Positions 7,300-14,254 of a DNA stretch of 15,278 nucleotides are shown here, in pieces (position 1 is the stretch's first letter; every line of letters begins with the position of its first letter). A model generated the notes under the pieces. That model saw nothing but the letters and a program-made list of their open reading frames with translations. It was not told the origin of the DNA and made no database searches. The stretch spans positions 1-15,278 of the forward strand of contig JAADIC010000180.1 in assembly GCA_013151535.1 (NCBI GenBank). The letters run 5' to 3'. This DNA comes from Alphaproteobacteria bacterium. GTDB taxonomy: Bacteria > Pseudomonadota > Alphaproteobacteria > Rhodobacterales > Rhodobacteraceae. The position numbers and the translations under genes were made by a program.

Positions 7300-7627
7300 G
7301 AAGCCAAAAAAGAAATCCCGCCAGCAGGTGTTTACCCTTTTGGTCGAGGTCGGGCGCAATCCCGGTGACGGTCTGCCCAAAGGGGCGACGGGTGCGGCGC
7401 TGATGGTCTATGCCAGCGGTATCGACGAGGGTGAAGCGGTGCGCGAAACCGTGGCGATATTGAAGCAGGCCGAGATGGCACCGCTGGATGTATCGGGCTA
7501 CGGCACGCTTGCGGAACGTCAGGCCGAGGGGCATGATATTTCCGACGAGGAAAAGGCGTTGATGGATCGGGCCTTGGCCGAAAATTCCGTAATCATCGCC
7601 CAGATGACCCCGTTTTTCGAAAAATAA
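7292..7627 (+). CDS. Conserved-looking small protein of unknown function, coupled to dapD
   Basis: 111 residues from GTG 7292, which overlaps the last 8 bases of dapD. I do not recognise the family. After a basic N-terminus (TEKPKKKSRQQ) the sequence reads like a compact alpha/beta protein: strand QVFTLLVEVG (12-21), a glycine-rich turn GDGLPKGATGAALMVYASG (25-43), helix EGEAVRETVAILKQAEM (46-62), short strand, and helix DEEKALMDRALAENS (85-99). No signal peptide or membrane span. Codon usage and composition resemble dapD. An in-frame ATG start at 7250 lies inside dapD and would add 14 unlikely residues. The 3' end overlaps the convergent MerR gene by 35 bp. Translational coupling hints at a role near DAP/lysine synthesis, but that is inference. 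Confidence 0.75.
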   Translation: MTEKPKKKSRQQVFTLLVEVGRNPGDGLPKGATGAALMVYASGIDEGEAVRETVAILKQAEMAPLDVSGYGTLAERQAEGHDISDEEKALMDRALAENSVIIAQMTPFFEK

Positions 7628-7997
7628 GGCCAGTCTCCCCCTGAACCTCGATTGCCAGCGGACACAGTTCATCCAGCCGGGCCGCCAGCGCAGCGCGCAG
7701 CCCGTTCAACCCGGAAATCCGCTTGTCTATTTCTGCCAGTTTGGCGCGCAGAATATCCCCGATCTCGTCCGCGCTTAGCCCGCCCTTGGTGAGGGCAGGC
7801 AATTCCGCACCAATTTGGGCAAGGGTAAAACCAAGCGTTTGCGCAGTTTTGATGTAATTCACAAGGTCTTCGCTACCTTCGGGGAAGTCCCTGTAACCAT
7901 TGGCTGTTCGCAGGCTTGCAAGCATTCCACGCCGCTCGTACAGCCGCAAGGCATCGCGGCTGACGCCGGTCTTGGAGGAGAGTTCGCCGATGCGCAT
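7593..7997 (-). CDS. MerR family transcriptional regulator
   Basis: 134 residues. The N-terminus RIGELSSKTGVSRDALRLYERRGML (2-26, winged helix-turn-helix) and NGYRDFPEGSEDLVNYIKTA (33-52) are classic MerR DNA-binding features, followed by a dimerisation coiled coil, about residues 75-110. Only one cysteine is present (C112 in DELCPLA); the paired cysteines of CueR or the four of SoxR are missing, so metal or iron-sulfur sensing of those types is unlikely and the inducer is unknown. MerR proteins usually sit on an over-long promoter spacer and untwist it when activated. Exactly such a site (8005-8036) lies between this gene and the divergent membrane protein, so that gene is the likely target, probably with autoregulation. 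The 3' end overlaps the convergent small gene by 35 bp. Confidence 0.93.
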   Translation of the reverse strand: MRIGELSSKTGVSRDALRLYERRGMLASLRTANGYRDFPEGSEDLVNYIKTAQTLGFTLAQIGAELPALTKGGLSADEIGDILRAKLAEIDKRISGLNGLRAALAARLDELCPLAIEVQGETGLIFRKTGSSGR

Positions 7998-8004
7998 TTT
8001 TCTC

Positions 8005-8036
8005 TTGACCTTGGACTATAGTCAAAGGTTTATAGA
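8005..8036 (+). promoter_or_regulatory. MerR-type promoter/operator: long spacer with central dyad
   Basis: TTGACC (8005-8010) and TATAGA (8031-8036) are separated by 20 bp (19 if the -10 is read as TTATAG), longer than the optimal 17. The spacer holds a 22-bp near-perfect palindrome at 8008-8029, half-sites ACCTTGGACTA and TAGTCAAAGGT, with one mismatched pair. This is the hallmark of promoters activated by MerR proteins through DNA distortion. It lies 7 bp from the -35 side to the divergent MerR start and points toward the membrane-protein gene at 8069. Confidence 0.85.
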
Positions 8037-8068
8037 TCACGGCATCCCCTATAACAAGGAGCTTGAGG

Positions 8069-8491
8069 ATGCTGAAACACTCGACCTATCTGAAAATCGT
8101 CAAAGCCAGTGCGGCCTATGATCTGCTGATTACCGCCGCTTTCGCCACACCTTGGAGCTTTGCCTTTCTGGCCGCGCAACTGGCTTGGTTGCATGATCTG
8201 GTGGGGGCAGGCGGGGCGGTGATCCCGGGCGGAATTTTTGTCACCCTGTTCGCCAATTTCTTTGGCTCGGTGGTGGTGATCTGGTCGATCTATCGCTTGC
8301 GCCACGCCTCGGTGACGGTTGGGCGTTATGACGGCGCTGCGCGGTTGTTGTTTTCCTTTTGGCAATTCAATGCCCTGATGGCCGGGGCCAGTACCTTGTT
8401 GATCCCAATTCTGGTGATCGAGGTGGTTTTGGCTGTGCTCCAGTGGTTGCCGGTTTCAAGCGAGGTGCAAAAGCCGACGGTCACGGATTGA
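8069..8491 (+). CDS. Integral membrane protein of unknown function, probable MerR target
   Basis: 140 residues from ATG 8069; AAGGAG (8056-8061) is 7 nt upstream, which decides the start over a TTG at 8063. I do not recognise the family. Three to four membrane segments are visible: about 17-41, 53-76 and a long hydrophobic stretch 92-127 that could be two spans with a break near NALMAG. The basic loop YRLRHASVTVGRYDGAAR (75-92) would face the cytoplasm by the positive-inside rule. The C-terminal tail is short and polar. The divergent MerR gene and the promoter at 8005-8036 strongly suggest inducible expression, which in other MerR systems often means a stress or efflux function; no transporter motif is seen, so function stays open. 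Confidence 0.85.
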   Translation: MLKHSTYLKIVKASAAYDLLITAAFATPWSFAFLAAQLAWLHDLVGAGGAVIPGGIFVTLFANFFGSVVVIWSIYRLRHASVTVGRYDGAARLLFSFWQFNALMAGASTLLIPILVIEVVLAVLQWLPVSSEVQKPTVTD

Positions 8492-8549
8492 CCCCGGCCG
8501 GACAACCAAAGATAGAGAAAGGAAAGGCATCTTTTGAAAGGAGGAAAAC

Positions 8550-8759
8550 ATGACCACACGCGACAGCAACGGGGCCGAGATTAAAGACGGCGACACCGTC
8601 ATGGTGATTAAGGATCTGAAGGTCAAAGGCATGTCCAAAACCCTGAAACGCGGCAGCCAGATCAAGAATGTGCGCCTGACCGGCAATTCCGATCAGATCG
8701 AATGCCGCATCGGCAAATCAACAATCGTGCTGAAGACGGCGTTTATGAAAAAGGTGTGA
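8550..8759 (+). CDS. PhnA/YjdM C-terminal domain protein (stand-alone)
   Basis: 69 residues with a very strong ribosome-binding site, AAAGGAGG ending 6-7 nt before the ATG. RDSNGAEIKDGDTVMVIKDL (4-23), followed by KVKGMSKTLKRGSQIKNVRL and ending IVLKTAFMKKV, matches the C-terminal beta-barrel (SH3-like) domain of PhnA/YjdM. The N-terminal zinc-ribbon of full-length PhnA is absent. Despite the historical 'alkylphosphonate utilisation' label, PhnA is not needed for phosphonate breakdown and its role is unknown. It follows the MerR-regulated membrane gene by 58 bp on the same strand with no visible terminator, so co-induction is possible. Small cytoplasmic protein, no cofactor motif except a single cysteine (C52). 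Confidence 0.9.
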   Translation: MTTRDSNGAEIKDGDTVMVIKDLKVKGMSKTLKRGSQIKNVRLTGNSDQIECRIGKSTIVLKTAFMKKV

Positions 8760-8769
8760 CACACCTGTC

Positions 8770-8793
8770 TGGATCAAATTTATTCTTGATCCA
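8770..8793. repeat. Perfect 8-bp inverted repeat after the PhnA-like gene
   Basis: TGGATCAA (8770-8777) and TTGATCCA (8786-8793) pair perfectly with an 8-nt loop, starting 10 nt after the stop codon. No T-run follows, so it would be a weak terminator or an mRNA-end stabiliser; an operator for the cupredoxin gene is also possible. It is not an FNR box, whose half-sites are in the opposite order. Confidence 0.5.
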
Positions 8794-8899
8794 AGTCATA
8801 GTGCAATATCCACCCAACTCTTACGGTTTTTGTGGCTGAAATGGGGAAAACCCGACAGTGGGACATACCCATAGTCTTGTACATATGAGGATATGCATT

Positions 8900-9349
8900 A
8901 TGAAACTTACAACACTCGCGATCGCAGCATTTGCTGCCACTCTCGCAACTTCTGCCTATGGGGCTGGCGATCTTTCGCGCGCCAATGTCATCACGGTCAA
9001 CATGGAAATGGGCAGCAATGATGACGGCATGTATCTGTCGCCCAAGGCTTTCGAATTTGAGACCGGTCAGGCTTATAAATTGGTGATGACCAATGTTGAC
9101 GAGATCAAGCACGAGCTGGCCCTGAACGAAATGTTCGAGAAGATTTTTGTGCGCAAGGTTGAAGCCGCCGACAAAGATGGTAATCTGGTGGCCGAAGTCA
9201 AAGGCGCGATCCACGAGGTTGAAGTTGGCCCCGGTCAGACGGTGGAATGGTTCTTTGTGCCGGTCCAGACGCTTGAATCCGCAGAAATCACCTGCGAAAT
9301 CCCCGGCCACCGCGAGGCTGGGATGTGGGCGACCGTAACAATCAAATAG
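8900..9349 (+). CDS. Periplasmic cupredoxin (plastocyanin/azurin-like type 1 copper protein)
   Basis: 149 residues from ATG 8900, with GAGG (8887-8890) 9 nt upstream. MKLTTLAIAAFAATLATSAYG is a signal peptide with cleavage near residue 21, so the protein is periplasmic. The type 1 copper ligands are all present: H71 in IKHELAL, and C132, H137, M142 in TCEIPGHREAGM, with the C-x4-H-x4-M spacing. This indicates a copper-binding electron carrier or copper carrier; the partner is not visible here, with no oxidase, multicopper enzyme or copper pump in the window. In-frame ATGs at 8858 and 8885 would mask the signal peptide and are less likely. The gene has its own 140-bp upstream region and is followed by a strong terminator, so it probably forms a single-gene unit. 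Confidence 0.9.
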   Translation: MKLTTLAIAAFAATLATSAYGAGDLSRANVITVNMEMGSNDDGMYLSPKAFEFETGQAYKLVMTNVDEIKHELALNEMFEKIFVRKVEAADKDGNLVAEVKGAIHEVEVGPGQTVEWFFVPVQTLESAEITCEIPGHREAGMWATVTIK

Positions 9350-9364
9350 CGCGATAACGACGCG

Positions 9365-9414
9365 CCCGAGGGCTGTTTAGGGTTCTGACCCCAAGCCCTC
9401 GGGTGCCATTTTTT
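9365..9414 (+). terminator. Rho-independent terminator after the cupredoxin gene
   Basis: CCCGAGGGCT (9365-9374) pairs perfectly with AGCCCTCGGG (9394-9403). The 19-nt loop contains a small inner stem (GGGT 9380-9383 with ACCC 9388-9391). TGCCA and then a run of six T (9409-9414) follow. It lies 16 bp after the stop codon. Confidence 0.88.
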
Positions 9415-9481
9415 GGTGTTGCCCCGGCCCGTGATCCCCTAGACAATAGTTCGGATTAACCGCAAAGGGCCGCGCAGAAAC

Positions 9482-10135
9482 ATGACCGCCATTTTTCTTG
9501 ACCTCGACGGCACCCTGATTGACCCGAAAGAAGGGATCACCCTGTCGATCCAGCATGCCTTGCGCGAACTCGGTGCGGACGTGCCCAGCCAGAACGAGCT
9601 GACATGGTGCATCGGCCCGCCCTTGCATGACAGTTTTCGGGTGTTGCTGGGTGAACGCGCCGATATCGGGGCCGCAGTTGACCTGTACCGCGAACGCTAT
9701 ACCGATGAAGGCATGTTTGAGGCCGACGTTTACGACGGTATCGGTGAAATGCTGGACGGGTTGCGCGATACCGGCCTGCCGCTTTATATCGCCACCTCCA
9801 AACCGCACGCCTATGCCAGCACGATTGCCGATCATTTCGGCCTCAGCCATTATGTGAACGGCCTCTATGGGGCCGAACTTGACGGCTCCAATTCCGACAA
9901 GACCGACCTGTTGGCGCATGCGCTGGCGGAAACCGGGGCTGACCCTTACAAATCGGTGATGATTGGTGACCGGATGCATGATATTCTGGGGGCGCAGAAC
10001 AACGACATTCCGTCGCTGGGTGTTCTGTGGGGCTATGCTGACGAGGGTGAGTTGCACATGGCCGAGGCGGATGCGTTAGCTGGTGATCCCGAGGAGGTTC
10101 CCGAGATCGCAAGTGAACTTTTGGGGCTGGAATAA
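9482..10135 (+). CDS. HAD-family hydrolase, phosphoglycolate phosphatase-like
   Basis: 217 residues. All four HAD motifs are visible: FLDLDGT (D7 nucleophile, D9 acid/base), ATSK (T105/S106), K140 in NSDKTD, and IGDRMHD (D163, D167). The helical cap between residues 15 and 85 makes it a C1-cap, Gph/PGMB-like enzyme, a cytoplasmic phosphatase of small phosphometabolites such as 2-phosphoglycolate or nucleotides; the exact substrate is uncertain. The ATG has only a weak SD (AAAGGG about 12 nt upstream). It begins 67 bp after the cupredoxin terminator, so it starts a new transcription unit, and its stop is 16 bp before dapE, suggesting cotranscription with dapE and the next gene. Confidence 0.9.
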   Translation: MTAIFLDLDGTLIDPKEGITLSIQHALRELGADVPSQNELTWCIGPPLHDSFRVLLGERADIGAAVDLYRERYTDEGMFEADVYDGIGEMLDGLRDTGLPLYIATSKPHAYASTIADHFGLSHYVNGLYGAELDGSNSDKTDLLAHALAETGADPYKSVMIGDRMHDILGAQNNDIPSLGVLWGYADEGELHMAEADALAGDPEEVPEIASELLGLE

Positions 10136-10151
10136 TGGAGTGGACAGTCAA

Positions 10152-11303
10152 ATGAGCAAACCGATTGATCCGGTCGCCCTGACCGCCGATCTGATCCGCT
10201 GCCCGTCAGTGACACCGATTGAGGGCGGGGCGATTGTGCTGCTCGACAAGTTGCTGAGTAAGGCCGGATTCACCTGCACGCGGGTGGATCGGGGTGATGT
10301 GGCCAACCTGTTTGCCCGCTGGGGTCAGGGCCGAAACGGCCGCACGTTCGGCTTTAACGGCCACACGGATGTGGTGCCGGTAGGTGATGTGGATGCGTGG
10401 AGCGTTGATCCGTTTGGCGCGGAAATCCGCGACGGTATCCTTTACGGGCGCGGGGCCACGGATATGAAATCGGGGGTGGCGGCATTCGCGGCGGCGGCGA
10501 TCGATTTTGTGCGCGAAACCCCGCCTGACGGCTCGGTGGTTCTGGCGATTACCGGCGACGAGGAGGGGGTTTCGATTGACGGCACATTGGCCCTGCTCGA
10601 CTGGATGAAAGCGCGTGGCGAGGTGATAGATCACTGTCTGGTGGGCGAACCCACCTGCCCCAACGAGATGGGCGAGATGATGAAGATCGGGCGGCGTGGT
10701 TCCATGACCGCGTATTTCACCATCAGCGGCACGCAGGGCCATTCGGCCTATCCGCATCGGGCGAATAATCCCTTGAACGCGATGATGCGGCTGATGGATC
10801 GGCTGGCGAGTTTCGAGCTGGATCAGGGGACGGGTCATTTTGACGGCTCGACGTTGGCGATTACCACGGTTGATACGGGCAATCCGGCCACAAATGTGAT
10901 CCCCGCCAAATGCAAAGGTACGGTGAATATCCGGTTTAACGATGCGCACTCATCGGACAGTCTGACCGCTTGGTTGCAGGGTGAGGCCGACAAGATCGTG
11001 GCCGAGAATGGCGTGACGGTCGATATGCGGGTGCATGTTTCGGGTGAAAGTTTCATCACCGAACCCGGTGAATTGTCGGACTTGATCGGGGTCTCTGTAG
11101 CGGCTGAAACAGGTGTGAAACCGGTGTTGTCAACCTCGGGCGGCACCTCGGATGCGCGGTTCGTCAAGGATCACTGTCCCGTGGTTGAGTTCGGACTGGT
11201 CGGCAAGACCATGCATCAGGTGGATGAATGTGTGCCGGTTGCGCAGATCCACCAGTTAAAAGCGATTTATATGCGCATCCTTCGGGGTTATTTTGGCACC
11301 TAG
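10152..11303 (+). CDS. dapE: Succinyl-diaminopimelate desuccinylase
   Basis: 383 residues, near the usual 375-385. DapE is a cytoplasmic dizinc M20 amidohydrolase that removes succinate from N-succinyl-LL-diaminopimelate, two steps after DapD. Metal and catalytic residues are visible: GHTDVVPVGD (H71, D73), GRGATDMKSG (D104), GDEEG (E137, E138), VGEP (E166) and KTMHQVDE (H355). STSGGTSDARF (327-337) belongs to the C-terminal catalytic segment, and the dimerisation domain lies at about 180-295. ATG 10152 has GGAG 11 nt upstream; an in-frame GTG at 10140 is possible but gives an atypical N-terminus. The TAG overlaps the start of the glycosyltransferase-like gene by 11 bp. Confidence 0.97.
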   Translation: MSKPIDPVALTADLIRCPSVTPIEGGAIVLLDKLLSKAGFTCTRVDRGDVANLFARWGQGRNGRTFGFNGHTDVVPVGDVDAWSVDPFGAEIRDGILYGRGATDMKSGVAAFAAAAIDFVRETPPDGSVVLAITGDEEGVSIDGTLALLDWMKARGEVIDHCLVGEPTCPNEMGEMMKIGRRGSMTAYFTISGTQGHSAYPHRANNPLNAMMRLMDRLASFELDQGTGHFDGSTLAITTVDTGNPATNVIPAKCKGTVNIRFNDAHSSDSLTAWLQGEADKIVAENGVTVDMRVHVSGESFITEPGELSDLIGVSVAAETGVKPVLSTSGGTSDARFVKDHCPVVEFGLVGKTMHQVDECVPVAQIHQLKAIYMRILRGYFGT

Positions 11304-11871
11304 GCCCACCCTTGTCATCATGGTGAAAGAGCCACGACCGGGACGGGTCAAAACCCGATTGGGCGCGGATATTGGCATGGTGCAATCGGCCTGGTGGTTT
11401 CGCCATCAGGCAGGGCGGCTGGTGCGCAGGCTGTCGCGCGATCCAAGATGGCATTGCGTGCTGGCGGTGTCGCCGGATGTGGAGGGGCTGACCAGCCGTG
11501 TTTGGCCCGTGAATGTGGCGCGGATTGCGCAGGGGCAGGGCGATCTTGGCGCGCGCATGGCGTGGGTTTTCCGCAGCTTTCCGAGCGGGCCGGTGGTCAT
11601 TATCGGCGCGGATATTCCAGCGATTGAGCCCTACCACATCGCCCGCGCCTTTCGCGCGCTGGGCGATCACGACGCGGTTTTTGGGCCAGCGGACGATGGC
11701 GGCTATTGGTTGATCGGCTTGAAACGCATGCGGGCGTTGCCGCCTGATTTGCTGGGCGATGTGCGTTGGTCGAGCGAGCACGCGCTGATGGATTCTGAAG
11801 CTGGTTTAAGGGATATGCGCATTGCGCGGGTTGATATGTTGCGCGATGTTGATCGGGCGTCGGATTTATGA
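11293..11871 (+). CDS. TIGR04282/DUF2064 glycosyltransferase-like protein
   Basis: 192 residues from TTG 11293, inside the last 11 bases of dapE. The signature MVKEPRPGRVKTRLGADIG (10-28) is the nucleotide-sugar binding start of the DUF2064 family; IIGADIPAIE (103-112) carries the metal-binding aspartate region and PADDGGYWLIGL (132-143) is the second conserved block. The family has a GT-A-like fold. Some members are named 'arsenosugar biosynthesis glycosyltransferase', but no arsenic gene is present here, so function is unknown. The TTG start has no good SD and would rely on coupling to dapE. The alternative ATG at 11320 removes the first beta strand (TLVIM) and is less likely. No membrane segment. 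Confidence 0.87.
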   Translation: MAPRPTLVIMVKEPRPGRVKTRLGADIGMVQSAWWFRHQAGRLVRRLSRDPRWHCVLAVSPDVEGLTSRVWPVNVARIAQGQGDLGARMAWVFRSFPSGPVVIIGADIPAIEPYHIARAFRALGDHDAVFGPADDGGYWLIGLKRMRALPPDLLGDVRWSSEHALMDSEAGLRDMRIARVDMLRDVDRASDL

Positions 11872-11880
11872 CCGAACTGT

Positions 11881-11909
11881 CGCCGAGTATTTGTGGAACA
11901 ATGAAATGG
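11881..11909. other. Intergenic motif resembling a recurrent Rhodobacteraceae gene-end sequence
   Basis: CGCCGAGTATTT (11881-11892), then GTGGAACAATGAAATGG, lies 9 nt after the glycosyltransferase-like stop. From memory, sequences of the form C-G-CCGGAGTATTT followed by an A-rich GAA tract occur often just behind genes in Rhodobacteraceae. I cannot verify this here, and its function is unknown. Confidence 0.35.
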
Positions 11910-11954
11910 CGAAATCAGCATGACCTGCCAGATGGTGCGTGCTAAGGGGCGGGT

Positions 11955-14190
11955 ATGAAAAATTTTCCCAGCAAAGCTGACGTGATCCGTTGGATCGAAG
12001 ATAACCCCACCAAAACCAACAAGCGCGATATCGGGCGGGCTTTTGGCATCAAGGGTGCTGCACGAATTGATCTGAAGCGGATGCTGAAAGAGCTGACCGC
12101 CGAGGGTGTGCTTGAAAAGCGGCGCAAGACCTACCGCGATCCGAATAGTTTGCCGCCGGTTTCCGTTTTGGCCGTCGGTGGTGCTGACAAGGATGGCGAT
12201 TTGTTTGCCGCGCCTGCCGAATGGCTGGGCGAGGGCGCAGCCCCTCGGGTCCTGATGGTCGCTGGCAAGGGCGACAAGGCACTGGCTGCGGGGGATCGTG
12301 TGTTGGCGCGGCTGAGTGCGGTTTCGGATCAGGATTACGCCTATGAGGGACGGGTGATCCGCAAGATCGGGGCGGGTCCGTCCAAGTTGTTGGGGCTTTA
12401 TCGGGTTGGTTCGGATGGTGGGCGGATCGTGCCGATTGACAAGAAATCCGATCGCGAATGGCGGGTGCCGGAGGGGGCCGCGAACGGCGCCAAAGATGGC
12501 GAGTTGGTTGGCAGAACAAACCGGCCCGCGCGGACGCATGGGGCTGCCCACGGCCAAGATTGTGGCGGTTCTGGGCAATCCGAACGCGCCAAAATCCATC
12601 TCGCTTTACGCGATCCACGCGCACGGTATTCCCGATGAGTTTCCCCAAGATGTTGTGGCCGAGGCCGAGCGTGCCAAGCCCGTAACGCTGGGCAAACGCG
12701 AGGATTTGACCGCGCTGCCGCTGGTCACGATTGATCCAGCAGATGCGCGTGACCATGATGATGCGGTTTACGCCCATGCCGATGATGACCCCGCCAACGC
12801 GGGGGGACATGTGGTCTGGGTCGCCATTGCTGATGTAGCGCATTATGTGACGCCGGGATCAAAGCTGGATCGCGAAGCGCGTAAGCGCGGCAATTCCACT
12901 TATTTTCCGGATCGTGTGGTGCCAATGCTGCCCGAGGCTCTGTCGGGCGATCTGTGCTCGTTGCATGAAGGGGCGGTACGGCCTTGCATGGCGGTGCGCA
13001 TGGTGCTGAACGACAAGGGCCGCAAGATCAGCCATCGCTTTACCCGCGGGTTGATGAAATCCGTCGCCTCGCTGAATTACATCCAGACGCAAGCGGCAGA
13101 GGACGGCAAGCCGGATGCGCAGACCGAACCGCTTTTGAAGACGGTGATTGCCCCGCTTTACGCGGCCTATGGCGCAGCCTTGAAAGAGCGCGCCAATCGC
13201 CAGCCGCTGCATCTTGACCTGCCGGAACGTAAGATCGAACTGTCGGACGAAGGCCGCGTGACCTCGGTCGCGTTTCGGGATCGGTTTGATGCCCATAAAC
13301 TGATCGAGGAGTTTATGATCCTCGCCAATGTTTGCGCCGCCGAAACGCTGGAAGCCAGGAAACAGCCGTTTTTATACCGCGTGCACGAAGAACCCTCGCC
13401 CGAGAAACTGGACAGCTTGCGCGAGGTGGTGCAGGCGGCGGGGCTGGTTCTGGCCAAGGGGCAGGTGCTGAAAACCCAGCACCTGAACAAGTTGCTGGAC
13501 GCGGCAGCGGGCACCGATAATTCCGAGATTATCTCGATGTCTGTGCTGCGCTCCATGACGCAGGCCTATTATGCGCCGACGAATTTCGGCCATTTCGGGC
13601 TTAACCTGCGCCGTTACGGCCATTTCACCTCACCCATTCGCCGCTATGCCGATCTGATCGTGCATCGGGCGCTGATTTCGGCCCATGGCTGGGGGAATGA
13701 CGGCTTGTCGCCGGAAGATGTGGAGGCGATGGAGGAGCTGGGCGAGGCGATTTCGTTCACCGAGCGGCGCTCGATGCTGGCGGAGCGTGACACCAATGAT
13801 CGCTATCTGGCGGCCTTTCTGTCGGAACGGGTGGGCAATGAATTTGAAGGCAAGATTTCCGGTATTGCCCGCTTTGGCTTGTTCGTGAAGCTGAACGAAA
13901 CGGGGGCCGATGGGCTGGTGCCGATTTCGACCCTCGGGCGTGAATATTTCAGCCATGATGCGGATGCGCAGACCCTTACGGGGGACAAATCGCGGCTGGT
14001 GCTGAGGTTGGGCCAAAAGGCAACAGTGCGGCTGGCCGAGGCAGTGCCGGTGACTGGCGGGTTGATGTTTGAATTGCTGGCGGTTGACGGCAAACCCTTG
14101 CCCAAAACCGGTGGCGGTTCTGGGCGCAAATACGGCAAGGGCAAACCGCGCAAGGGCCGCAAGGTGCAGCGGCGCGGGCGTGGGACGTAA
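11955..14190 (+). pseudogene. rnr: Ribonuclease R, frame broken by a +1 shift near 12507
   Basis: Two overlapping frames together encode about 744 residues, the normal length of RNase R, a processive 3'-5' exoribonuclease that degrades structured RNA. Frame one (11955 to about 12506) has the N-terminal winged helix (SKADVIRWIEDNPTKTNKRD) and cold-shock OB domain up to NGAKDGEL. Frame two, from about 12508, continues AEQTGPRGRMGLPTAKIV, then the RNB catalytic domain with TIDPADARDHDDAV (12727-12768, metal-binding aspartates) and GHFTSPIRRYADLIVHR, an S1 domain (GKISGIARFGLFVKL) and a basic RNA-binding tail. Removing one base in GAGTTGGTTGGCAG restores a single frame. No other defects are seen, so this could be a sequence error or recent inactivation. 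SD-like AAGGGG lies 5 nt upstream of the ATG. Confidence 0.85.
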
Positions 14191-14254
14191 GGTTTTCGGC
14201 GTGGCTTTGCCGATGATGTTTATCGCGCTTTGTCTGGGCGCCTTTTCAGGTTAA
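14180..14254 (+). CDS. Candidate 24-residue membrane micro-ORF overlapping the rnr end
   Basis: GTG 14180 overlaps the last 11 bases of rnr and opens a 24-codon frame ending TAA 14252-14254. The product has two basic residues followed by a hydrophobic stretch (FGVALPMMFIALCLGAFSG), like a single-span small membrane peptide. No SD is seen, so translation would have to be coupled to rnr. It may be a chance reading frame. Confidence 0.25.
   Translation: MGRKVFGVALPMMFIALCLGAFSG

Noticed and set aside
6487..7380. Long minus-strand open frame (297 codons) opposite dapD
   Set aside because: It is antisense to an unmistakable dapD; the product is rich in His/Arg/Ala and matches nothing, typical of a GC-driven shadow frame.
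7593..7997. CueR-type copper regulator for the nearby cupredoxin
   Set aside because: Only one cysteine (C112) is present and the C-terminal metal-binding loop is absent; the cupredoxin also has a separate upstream region without the same dyad.
8770..8793. FNR/Crp-like box upstream of the cupredoxin
   Set aside because: FNR sites read TTGAT-N4-ATCAA; here the halves are inverted (ATCAA then TTGAT) and 8 bp apart, so it is just a hairpin.
10206..10949. Minus-strand open frame (247 codons) inside dapE
   Set aside because: Shadow of dapE with low-complexity His/Arg-rich translation.
11293..11871. Arsenosugar biosynthesis pathway
   Set aside because: Only the family name suggests it; no arsM, arsS or other arsenic gene is in the window.
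11703..12599. Long minus-strand open frame (298 codons) opposite the glycosyltransferase-like gene and rnr start
   Set aside because: It covers two clear plus-strand genes and the gap between them; no family features and no SD seen.
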